Shown here one piece after another: positions 15,501-20,839 of a DNA stretch of 20,839 bases (the stretch's first letter is position 1; every line of letters starts with the position of its first letter). The position numbers and the translations under genes were made by a program. The stretch comes from a virus. Below the pieces are notes generated by a model that saw only the letters and a list, made by a program, of their open reading frames with translations, had not been told where the DNA came from and did no database searches. The stretch lies in the IMG/VR virus record IMGVR_UViG_3300042874_000097, positions 1 to 20,839 of that record; one strand, given 5' to 3'.

Positions 15501-16112
15501 GGATTCACAGCGCCGCAGAAGGCCGACATCAAAGCGCTGAATGAATGGCAGTACGGCGGAAGCCTTGCGGACGCAGTGATTGACACGTCTGCGCTCGGAG
15601 ACATCAATCACGAATTGCTTGCTGACTATGACAGCGGAGACCACCTCCACCCGAACGTGGCAGGATATGCTTTCCTCGGAGAAATCGTGAAGGCTGAATA
15701 TTTCATGCAGCCAACTTTCACCGATGACAAAACCCGAAGTGCGAAGGGTTACGCGCAACTTTCCAGCATCGTTTCTGGCGACGTGAGCGGATGGGAAATT
15801 CCGCAGAACTCTACCAGCGCAACACAATATCAATATCGCGCGACACCGGCAGACATTGGCCGCTATGGTGTCAATGTGCGGATGATGAAGTTCGGCGCGC
15901 TGTCGGACGGTGATACTCTGGCAACTGCGACGGCGATACACGGCGGGTCTGTAACCGTGAGCAACGGCACAAACCGAATCACGCTGCCGCTGAATTACAC
16001 AGATGGAACAAACACGGTGTCGATCTTTTTGAGCGGTACAACTGGCAGCGGAACAATAACAGCGTCGATAACTGGTTACACAGTTATCAGCGGTTGCGTG
16101 GTGTACTCATGA
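12573..16112 (+). CDS. Large tail fibre / receptor-binding protein with SGNH hydrolase domain
   Basis: An 1179-residue protein after the baseplate genes, so most likely the main fibre or tailspike; AAGGAG at 12562-12567 precedes ATG 12573. Parts in order: an N-terminal 340-residue region, probably for baseplate attachment and trimerisation; a galactose-binding-like beta sandwich (343-465, NPTFESGVTGW to YIEVDLISV); a second beta-sandwich module (about 485-663, RYSEDLSNAAW start); an SGNH domain (735-1050); a C-terminal beta domain. SGNH motifs: GDSITDG with Ser742, block II Gly768/771 (YGVSG), block III GVND with Asn936, block V DHLHP with Asp1023 and His1026. This suggests deacetylation or ester cleavage of surface polysaccharide; substrate unknown. 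About 120 residues are inserted between blocks II and III. From about 13500 the base composition is poorer in GC than in the tail genes. Confidence 0.88.
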   Translation: MPEPQTYTTNFAWRIVRKALSRLDVRDWFAEQTTFANDIDATVKVVKDTADVAAAAVAAGMGIGDQVTIIGGGTVADPLVAVQQDLQSVLETGSTATIETDIEVAVEKDAPLSGINNPIHVHERIRNTATLGVTEKAVQMRRRAEGTGGTSYAESNQTASESDSARDFISDIAAVDVQTARVRCRVVNGEAQIVESAQVKNVALNGDQTVALEKDLLLGTVTDTETVKNIGVGATLLDESGASKIVIVESDNNGTGEGPLGRVTVRQEASNIAGGSSSSEFSIDFFSGGIEKTVVSSGDDEGETFHEIEADRVTLNGTQIEIETQVNGIEVYPTIGTTETVYGPELVVNPTFESGVTGWLAQSGAVLSWREGGLMRIAYGGTNDPYATQSPLAAGQQYIAELRVRSGGTMTPRLIDLMSVVWTGTTATTWQRATVIFTAAGAGVAFQGVGSSGYIEVDLISVRKVLTANITDRSLTESVYQNALRYSEDLSNAAWVTTATNKLPGVGFFSPIRKLDGALVEYQAIAATAVSAMHTIEQTFTDIGVPSVFRMALRPGRSTWAFISVSAPVFQGFYFDLVNAVVGTKSAITDADIRVSKIGFDVLLSVKFTGSTGSKVLQIAPAFGDALINVTGDGVTPELYLAAPQVYSGAVGDGTRYATSVSTAIASRQVFCSTLDQRQKWDSGLLQRTDAQRGKGSADGWEVPTPTGSYFPTMSIDETLTGNGVSTSYGVAKEVIACLGDSITDGLNNGYPERLNAVFPYRNMINYGVSGASTAQMIANDTLTTELVQLLPAIGRLYWDFKSALLFPFTAINSAVLSIASSKLRVTQGAAASPSAQLRIMNVGQRVKISGTAYGDGTAAPSVVSSAYGALWTGTSSTGAQTFSVYLTSTVYGEGIQFAVTGGSAANYIEVAGLTIELNTMPSPKPSTLIAMSGVNDIADLTTLADIKTHQDFISRQAQQQGIRAVWMNITPVDAYGFTAPQKADIKALNEWQYGGSLADAVIDTSALGDINHELLADYDSGDHLHPNVAGYAFLGEIVKAEYFMQPTFTDDKTRSAKGYAQLSSIVSGDVSGWEIPQNSTSATQYQYRATPADIGRYGVNVRMMKFGALSDGDTLATATAIHGGSVTVSNGTNRITLPLNYTDGTNTVSIFLSGTTGSGTITASITGYTVISGCVVYS

Positions 16113-16738
16113 CCATCGTTGGCAACATCGTCAATCTGGCACGGCGTGTCATCGACGCGCTCGGGCTGGATCTCGACACTGGTTTTCAGCGGGTTGAATA
16201 CGATGATATTTTCCCGGGGAGTGTTTGGGAGGTACCCGCGGGGGCATCCGCGCCGGACATTGAAAACGTGACCATCGCAGGGCTCCCGCTGCGTATGCGA
16301 GCATTCAGCGGCACCCTCACAGAAACCATGTCAAACAGTTGGGAAATTATTCATGGTATTGCTATTGACGCGCTGAATGCGGGTACGATCAAACTTGAGG
16401 GGCATGTGCATGGTTCACCCTCAACGACGGGTGCCGGTACCGCAGTGTTTCAGATTACGGCGATACTCAGACCCGTGAACAATGGTCCTGCGGTAACAAT
16501 GGGAACTGTGCGCTGCGTGTTCACCATCGCGGCCAATCAGCAGTACTATTCTAAAATTGCAGGCGGTGAATTTACTGTTCCGGCGATTGGGTACCAAATC
16601 GGGGATCTGATCAATTTCAACGTGTTCAGAAACCCCGCAGATCCGGAGGATAATTACGGATCTGATTTTCTATTTGACCAATGCGCATTACATGCGCCGT
16701 TCGACAGCAGGGGCAGCCGACAGAGGTACGTCAAATGA
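16109..16738 (+). CDS. Virion appendage protein downstream of the fibre, function unknown
   Basis: A 209-residue protein. It starts at ATG 16109, overlapping the fibre stop as ATGA; the frame is open upstream to TTG 16094 but coupling favours the ATG. The first 25 residues form an amphipathic helix (IVGNIVNLARRVIDALGLDL). From about residue 28 the protein is beta-rich: FPGSVWEVPAGAS, IENVTIAGLPLRMRAFSG, and later GAGTAVFQITAILRPV. The pattern looks like a helical anchor with a beta-sandwich head and so an attachment or fibre-tip protein. The Trp-Glu-Val-Pro near residue 40 also occurs in the fibre. No family is recognised. Confidence 0.75.
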   Translation: MTIVGNIVNLARRVIDALGLDLDTGFQRVEYDDIFPGSVWEVPAGASAPDIENVTIAGLPLRMRAFSGTLTETMSNSWEIIHGIAIDALNAGTIKLEGHVHGSPSTTGAGTAVFQITAILRPVNNGPAVTMGTVRCVFTIAANQQYYSKIAGGEFTVPAIGYQIGDLINFNVFRNPADPEDNYGSDFLFDQCALHAPFDSRGSRQRYVK

Positions 16739-17217
16739 CAAACTGCGGAAACAAAACACAGGGCGGAGGGTCGGAAGTCTCCACCGACGGAAGCTCAATC
16801 ACGATTGACGGCGTGACAACCCCCATTACAGCGAGCGACCCGACCGTTGGCGGGACGAAGTTGAAACGGGTTGACACAAACGCTTATGAGGTGCCTCAGA
16901 CCGGGGTGGAATACTACGCTCCGCCGCCGTATAGTTACTACGGTACGAAGTCACGGGCACGGAGGTTTACCGGATCAGGCACAGGCGCCAAAATTGTATT
17001 GATCGCCTCTGGCATAGCGCGTCCGATCGGGTGCATTGGATCGTGTTTTGAAGACAACGTAGATCAGCACTGCACTCCGGGTTGGCCGGATGCGGGGTAT
17101 ACATTCGCCATAGGATCGGAGACTGCAACTGGTAATTTAACTTTGCAACGTGGATCCGCGTTGTCGAATGAGGCGGGGGACACATATGACATAATAGCTT
17201 TTTATGTAGTGGTTTAA
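16735..17217 (+). CDS. Small appendage protein, function unknown
   Basis: A 160-residue protein starting at ATG 16735, which overlaps the previous TGA as ATGA; an in-frame upstream ATG at 16681 would give 18 more residues but overlaps the previous gene by 58 bases. The N-terminus is Gly/Ser-rich, then comes TDGSSITIDGVTTPI and KLKRVDTNAYEVP, followed by a beta-rich domain with aromatic residues (EYYAPPPYSYYG) and three cysteines (GCIGSCF, QHC). The Thr/Gly/Ser-rich beta pattern suits a fibre-tip or receptor-contact protein. Unrecognised family; its place in the fibre operon is the main clue. Confidence 0.72.
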   Translation: MTNCGNKTQGGGSEVSTDGSSITIDGVTTPITASDPTVGGTKLKRVDTNAYEVPQTGVEYYAPPPYSYYGTKSRARRFTGSGTGAKIVLIASGIARPIGCIGSCFEDNVDQHCTPGWPDAGYTFAIGSETATGNLTLQRGSALSNEAGDTYDIIAFYVVV

Positions 17218-17254
17218 TCTCGTGGAATAACGCGCACGGCGCGAAGGAGCAGAT

Positions 17255-18037
17255 ATGAAAGACTACGCATCCATACCAAACACGACCGGCGCGTTTCCTG
17301 CGGTCGAAGCGATCAACAGTACCACCGCGACAACGTTGGACGGTACGCCCCTGCTTGCCGACAGCGTGAACGAGTGGTGGGGATTTTCACAGGCGTTACT
17401 TGAATTCGTGGGCGCAACGCCGAGCGGTGCGGTTGAGGCGTCCGGCGCGTCGCAGCTGCTCGACTCGTTGCGGCGCATCGCGGGTCACCCAGGGGAGATC
17501 GTTTTCTGGGCGGGCAACGATGACCCGTCCGCATTCCTCGACGGCCTGCGGCTGTTACTGCTTGAGGGGCAGGGGGTACTCGTTGCGGACTACCCTTTGC
17601 TCACTGCGGCGGTGTACGTGGGCGACGCGCTCAACGGATCAGCGGGGGCGTTTTATCGCTGCACCAACGCCAACGGTAGCGGACGCAGTACGACCGGTGC
17701 CTACCTCAAACTCCCCGACGCGGGAGGACGCTTTCCGCGTGTGATCAACACGCCCGGTCAGCCTATGGTCAACCCGCAAGCGTTGATCGCTGGCGACGTG
17801 CAACCCCCCGCCGTGGCGGGTCACGGTCACGTACTGGCCGACGTGGTAAGCGGTAACGTCGCGACCGCCGGGTACACTACGGTCACGACAGGCGCAGGCC
17901 CCGAGGCGTACATTCGATCCGCCGTTGGCGCGGGCGGACTGTATGCCCCGTCGTCGGGATCGATCACGGGTGCAACGGATCCCTTGGACAACCGACCCTA
18001 TGGCATCTGCGCCGGGTCGCTCGCCGTGAGGTATTAA
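17255..18037 (+). CDS. Tail fibre/collar-type protein
   Basis: A 260-residue protein with AAGGAG at 17244-17249 before ATG 17255. The N-terminal segment (IPNTTGAFPAVEAINSTT, DSVNEWWGFSQALLEFVG) and the short motif GASQLLDSLRRIAG are typical of phage tail proteins whose first part attaches to the baseplate. In the middle PDAGGRFPRVI is a tail-collar-like signature (G-R-F-P), followed by a GHGH segment (residues about 189-192). The C-terminus LDNRPYGICAGSLAVRY matches the ending of many collar/fibre proteins (NRP....l...I.Y). It is likely a second, shorter fibre or a host-range variant tip. There is a 37-base spacer after the previous gene, one of the longest here. Confidence 0.8.
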   Translation: MKDYASIPNTTGAFPAVEAINSTTATTLDGTPLLADSVNEWWGFSQALLEFVGATPSGAVEASGASQLLDSLRRIAGHPGEIVFWAGNDDPSAFLDGLRLLLLEGQGVLVADYPLLTAAVYVGDALNGSAGAFYRCTNANGSGRSTTGAYLKLPDAGGRFPRVINTPGQPMVNPQALIAGDVQPPAVAGHGHVLADVVSGNVATAGYTTVTTGAGPEAYIRSAVGAGGLYAPSSGSITGATDPLDNRPYGICAGSLAVRY

Positions 18038-18039
18038 CC

Positions 18040-18576
18040 ATGGGCACCGTGTTTATCCACGACAACCGAGTGACAGGGTTCGCCACGCGCCGCACCGACC
18101 CCGAGGCAACGCGGCGCGTCATCCGTGACACGATCGCCACAACGCCCGAGGGGGTCGAATTCGACGCAGCGTTCGCCGCGTTGCGCGCGGTGCCCCCGTG
18201 TAGATGTGACCGCCTCCGCCGTGCAGACCCCGTGGACGCGGTGCGGTGGTTTAACGACGTGTCCACGTGCAAGGCGCGGATCGTCACCGCGACGGCTGCA
18301 TATGAGGCCAAGCGCGCCGAGCTGCTGCCCGCGTGTCGGCAGTATTTCGAGTTGCGCGACGGCGAACAGATCGTCGAGAATCACGACGCACTCCGCGCCG
18401 CGTTCGCCGGGTTGAAACCGGGCGAGCTGTTACGGCCGGACGGCACGATCGAGGTGGACGCCGCGGCCGTTGCGGCGCACGAAGCGGCACGGGCGGCGGC
18501 GGAGCAGGAGGCGCGCCGCGTTGCGTACCTCGACGCGAAGATCGCCGAGCTGGACGCGTTCGGCACGGTGCCTTGA
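18040..18576 (+). CDS. Unknown protein in fibre/lysis junction
   Basis: A 178-residue protein that starts two bases after the preceding stop. It opens with a short beta hairpin (TVFIHDNRVTGFATRR), has a cluster PPCRCDRLRR at about residues 53-62, and ends in a long Ala/Glu-rich helix (residues about 125-172, VAAHEAARAAAEQEARRVAYLDAKIAELD) that is probably a coiled coil. It could be a tail fibre assembly (chaperone) protein by position directly after a collar-type fibre, since these often are 150-200 residues with a charged helical end. I see no diagnostic motif, so this is only a suggestion. Confidence 0.72.
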   Translation: MGTVFIHDNRVTGFATRRTDPEATRRVIRDTIATTPEGVEFDAAFAALRAVPPCRCDRLRRADPVDAVRWFNDVSTCKARIVTATAAYEAKRAELLPACRQYFELRDGEQIVENHDALRAAFAGLKPGELLRPDGTIEVDAAAVAAHEAARAAAEQEARRVAYLDAKIAELDAFGTVP

Positions 18577-18577
18577 C

Positions 18578-18931
18578 ATGACCGAGCACGACTACATCCG
18601 CCACATGTTCGAAACCGTGAACAACTCGATCCTCACGTTGTCCAGTCAAGTCACCGTACTCACGAAAGAAGTATCCGAGCAGAAGGGCGAGACCATGCAG
18701 TTCCGAAACGAGGTCTTGCGCCATTTCGCAACGTGCCCCGTCGAGGAGTTGCGTGAACACACCGGGCAAATTGACATCGAGTTAGAACGGCTCCGGGCGC
18801 GGCGCAATCCGGATAGCAGCGATAAGATCGGACGGCCGGCAATATCGGATCGAACGGTGCAACTGTTGATCGTGCTGACCGTTGTGGCCATCGGCGGAAC
18901 GGGTGTACTGGTTCAGATCTTCGGGGGGTGA
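18578..18931 (+). CDS. Small protein with C-terminal membrane helix; holin/lysis-accessory candidate
   Basis: A 117-residue protein. ATG 18578 is one base past the preceding TGA and is the natural start; the frame is open further upstream, but only within the previous gene. Residues about 8-75 are predicted to be helical and charged (MFETVNNSILTLSSQVTVL, EELREHTGQIDIELERLR), the rest is a basic linker and one membrane span at about residues 94-115 (VQLLIVLTVVAIGGTGVL) with a short Gly-Gly end. A coiled N-terminus with a C-terminal span resembles XhlA-type proteins, which act with a holin. It could also be an anchor for another lysis protein. No endolysin is next to it, which weakens the lysis reading. 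Confidence 0.72.
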   Translation: MTEHDYIRHMFETVNNSILTLSSQVTVLTKEVSEQKGETMQFRNEVLRHFATCPVEELREHTGQIDIELERLRARRNPDSSDKIGRPAISDRTVQLLIVLTVVAIGGTGVLVQIFGG

Positions 18932-18933
18932 TC

Positions 18934-19494
18934 ATGGCGAAGCGTGAACGGATCGAACGGCTTGAAATTGAAGGCTTCTATGATACGCGTCGGGTATTCC
19001 AGAGGGACTATCAGAAATCGTGTGATCAGTTTCGCGACGATTGGAAAATTATTCTTCCATCGTGGCGCGCATTGCGGCGAATCGGGGATTGGCGCGCGTT
19101 GTGGATACTGCTTGAAAAACATATCACGGTTAAAGCGTACTACCCGAGAGGGCGCTGGAGACAATGGCGGATAGACCGTGGCCATATTTGGGATCAAGCG
19201 TCCGTCCCACTGTTTAAAAACAATCTGCTTGAAGCGCTCATTGCTGCGGCGATACACGACCCTGGATTCTCGCTCCACTGGTACGGCGAAGGTGACGAGG
19301 GTTTTGACGAAGCGAATCATATATTCTTGGACATGCTGCGGATCAGCAAAATGAATCCCGTACTGCGGGGGATTTATTATCTTGCGGTAAGGTCAATTTT
19401 TGGCCGTGCGTTTTTTGAGAATAACACGCGCGCCTTCTGGCATAAAAAGACAGCTCACTACATGGAAGGTCGCTCTGTGGATTCCCACTTCTGA
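18934..19494 (+). CDS. DUF1353-family protein
   Basis: A 186-residue protein of the DUF1353 family, which is common in phage and prophage late regions but whose activity is unknown. Signature pieces are WDQASVP (Asp87-Gln-Ala-Ser90-Val-Pro92), the His-Asp pair at 108-109 (AAIHDPGF) and DEANHIFLDML (Asp125-Ala127), followed by YLAVRSIFG. The family usually begins near residue 60, so about 60 charged residues at the front are extra. ATG 18934 is preferred over GTG 18928 (GTGA overlap) because a G6 run sits just before it. It ends inside the converging minus-strand gene by 37 bases. Base composition is less GC-rich than the tail genes. Confidence 0.82.
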   Translation: MAKRERIERLEIEGFYDTRRVFQRDYQKSCDQFRDDWKIILPSWRALRRIGDWRALWILLEKHITVKAYYPRGRWRQWRIDRGHIWDQASVPLFKNNLLEALIAAAIHDPGFSLHWYGEGDEGFDEANHIFLDMLRISKMNPVLRGIYYLAVRSIFGRAFFENNTRAFWHKKTAHYMEGRSVDSHF

Positions 19495-19706
19495 GCGACG
19501 CCCCAGCGCTCCGGGTGCAACGCGTCGATCATGTTGAGCGGTGCGCCCGACACGACCGCCCCGCAGTCGTCGACTACCGTGACCCACTTGACGTCTTTCC
19601 CGTATGCGATCAGGCACGCTTTACGCGCGGCGGCGAGCTGATCATGCAACGTACCGATCAACGTGATCGGACCGCTCCAGATCTCCGGTTTGGTGCGCAG
19701 GATCAT
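19458..19706 (-). CDS. Small protein of the minus-strand block, unknown function
   Basis: An 82-residue protein read from the right. ATG at 19704-19706 overlaps the TGA of the upstream minus-strand gene, so it is the last of a three-gene coupled chain that begins with the polymerase. The stop is TAG at 19458-19460, and its last 37 bases overlap the end of the + strand DUF1353 gene. The protein contains TLHDQLAAARKACLIAYGKDV, a helix then strand, and VKWVTVVDDCGAVVSGAP. I do not recognise a family. The tail-to-tail overlap is unusual but the ATGA coupling and sensible composition argue that it is real. Confidence 0.65.
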   Translation of the reverse strand: MILRTKPEIWSGPITLIGTLHDQLAAARKACLIAYGKDVKWVTVVDDCGAVVSGAPLNMIDALHPERWGVAQKWESTERPSM

Positions 19707-19879
19707 GTCGTGGCCCCCGTTCCGAACGGGTGATCAAACGTGAGTACCCGCGAGGCAACGCTGTCCGAAAGGGTCTGGATCGCCCGGTTGATCGCGGTCC
19801 TCGTTTCGTCCGTTACGGGATATTTTAACTCCGCGGACAAAATCTGTATGGTGTATGCCCTGTCTTCTATCGCGTTCAT
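19703..19879 (-). CDS. 58-residue helical protein downstream of DNA polymerase
   Basis: A small protein starting MNAIEDRAYTIQILSAELKY. ATG at 19877-19879 overlaps the polymerase TGA (19876-19878), and an AAGAGG lies eight bases before it, which favours this start over an in-frame upstream ATG at 19901-19903. Most of it is predicted to be helical (DETRTAINRAIQTLSDSVASRV), ending in a short Gly/Thr tail. The ATGA junction at both ends makes it part of one transcript with the polymerase and the next gene. Small proteins next to phage polymerases vary widely; the function is unknown. Confidence 0.68.
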   Translation of the reverse strand: MNAIEDRAYTIQILSAELKYPVTDETRTAINRAIQTLSDSVASRVLTFDHPFGTGATT

Positions 19880-20838
19880 TTCTTGTACCTCTTCCCCCGC
19901 CATCCGCCGGCGGCGCGTATCGGCCAGTCATGCGCCCACGCGGGGCGTGTGGCCATCAGTGTTTCAAATTCGCTCACGTCGCCCCAACCTTCGGGCACTT
20001 CCGCGATGACCTCATCATGCACGTGAGCAACGATCGGGTAACCCGCTGCGTCGATGCGCAGCATAGCCTCGGCGAGCAGATCGCGCGATGCGGCCTGTAC
20101 TACGTTCTCGGTCAATACTCCCCCGTGTGTGGACTGCACCGAGGGCTTGCCCGTTTTCTTGTCCGCACCCGTGAACAGTATTTTCTTGATCGGCTGTCGG
20201 CTGAATCGATCCACGTCGTCGGTCAAGCGCGCCTCGTGGTAATACAGATCGCGTCCGGAGGGCAGACGACAATGCAACACGCCGGTCGCAGGATTCAATG
20301 CGTAACTGATCGCCCGGTGTGAATACCACGCGCCTGGATTCAACACGGCTTGCACGGCTGCGCCCTCAAGGCCGTAGCAACACGGCGCGAACGTCCACGG
20401 TGCAACCTCGCGCCACTGCCCTCCCCAGAATTCCACGATCGCAGGGGACGCGGCGCGCCATTTGAGGATCGCGTTTTTAATCGAGGCGTCGTCGGGAAAA
20501 TGATCCGCCGCGCCGAAACGTTTCCACGCGTTTACCCAGCCCCGATATCCGCTCGCGAGCTCCGCAATTTTACCGAGGCTGTTCCGGAGCGCATGATGCT
20601 CCCCCGTGCGCGTTTTATGTTCGGTAATTTCTTCAAACGGGATCCCGGTGATCATCGCGACCGACATTTCATAAATTTTCCCATGCGTGCGGAACACCTC
20701 AAGCCGCCACTCTTCACCGGCCAACGCGGCCAACACTACCGCTTCGATCGCGCTGTAATCGCTGCAGATCAGATCGTGCCCCGGCGCGGCGATCAGTAGC
20801 AGTCGAATCGACTCCGACACCTCGGCCAACGTTCCGCC
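19876..20838 (-). CDS. DNA polymerase, family A (5' end outside window)
   Basis: The C-terminal polymerase domain of a phage replicative family A enzyme; 320 residues are visible and the frame is open to the right edge, so the 5' part (further palm/thumb and perhaps an exonuclease) is missing. Motif A is ICSDYSAIEAVVLAAL (catalytic Asp near 20758-20760). Motif B is GKIAELASGY, a K-x3-L-x3-Y arrangement, with Leu at the site matching E. coli Pol I Phe762. Motif C is HVHDEVIAEV, with the His-Asp-Glu triad around 20011-20019. Between them lies GGVLTENVVQAASRDLLAEAM, typical of phage enzymes. It synthesises phage DNA. It faces the structural genes and opens the coupled minus-strand chain. Confidence 0.93.
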   Translation of the reverse strand, partial: GGTLAEVSESIRLLLIAAPGHDLICSDYSAIEAVVLAALAGEEWRLEVFRTHGKIYEMSVAMITGIPFEEITEHKTRTGEHHALRNSLGKIAELASGYRGWVNAWKRFGAADHFPDDASIKNAILKWRAASPAIVEFWGGQWREVAPWTFAPCCYGLEGAAVQAVLNPGAWYSHRAISYALNPATGVLHCRLPSGRDLYYHEARLTDDVDRFSRQPIKKILFTGADKKTGKPSVQSTHGGVLTENVVQAASRDLLAEAMLRIDAAGYPIVAHVHDEVIAEVPEGWGDVSEFETLMATRPAWAHDWPIRAAGGWRGKRYKK

Positions 20839-20839
20839 C

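Noticed and set aside
18470-18577. Upstream start for the membrane-helix protein
   Set aside because: The added residues are Arg-rich and are a shadow of the Ala-rich helix of the previous gene; ATG 18578 directly after the stop fits the packing of this region.
19471-19497. Interrupted hairpin as an intrinsic terminator
   Set aside because: The stem is broken by a T/TTCT internal loop and no T tract follows on either strand, so it is not listed as a terminator.
1-20839. tRNA genes, CRISPR arrays, insertion sequences, attachment sites
   Set aside because: Coding is almost continuous, and no cloverleaf-like segment, spaced direct repeats, transposase motif or inverted-repeat ends were seen on reading both strands.

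Overview
The window is a late structural region of a tailed, contractile-tail (myovirus) bacteriophage or prophage. It is GC-rich and densely coded: genes mostly abut or overlap by 4-8 bases through ATGA, GTGA or ATG...TGA junctions. Almost everything lies on the + strand in the canonical phage order. The tail genes follow the order of phage Mu (sheath, tube, chaperones, tape measure, gpN, gpP, gp45, gp46, gp47, gp48, fibre), but the capsid protein at the left edge is of the lambda gpE type, so the virion is a mosaic. The host cannot be named from the sequence. A Gram-negative host is likely given the Mu-like tail and a fibre carrying an SGNH esterase/deacetylase-type domain, but this is inference.

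Layout. 2-928: 3' part of the major capsid protein. 940-2346: small head-completion, connector and tail-terminator genes, including a 45-codon gene at 1179-1316. 2349-4279: tail sheath and tail tube. 4304-4893: tail assembly chaperone with a -1 frameshift extension; a T6 run, a short spacer and a stem-loop covering the zero-frame stop are all visible. 4886-7042: tape measure. 7039-12563: DNA-circularisation/gpN-like protein, LysM-hub fusion, spike, gp46-like wedge, gp47-like baseplate J and a gp48-like protein with an unusual duplicated cysteine array. 12573-18037: host-recognition region with a 1179-residue SGNH fibre, two small downstream appendage proteins and a collar-type fibre protein. 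18040-19494: an unknown protein, a small coiled-coil/C-terminal membrane protein (holin-like candidate) and a DUF1353-family protein. 19458-20838: a convergent minus-strand block read from the right, with the C-terminal part of a family A DNA polymerase followed by two small coupled genes of unknown function.

The + strand genes together build and arm the tail: the sheath and tube polymerise on a baseplate (gpP hub, gp45 spike, gp46/47/48 wedges) around a tape measure chaperoned by the frameshifted protein, and the fibres attach at the baseplate edge. The minus-strand block belongs to replication, so 19458-19494 is the junction between late and early/middle modules. No recognisable endolysin, integrase, transposase, tRNA, CRISPR array or insertion sequence is present. 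The most notable points are the frameshift signal, the heptad-spaced cysteine array in the gp48-like protein, the SGNH domain split by an inserted beta-rich module, the LysM-hub fusion, an in-frame amber separating hub and spike, a recurring W/Y-E-V/I-P boundary motif in the fibre genes, and Leu at the polymerase position equivalent to E. coli Phe762.
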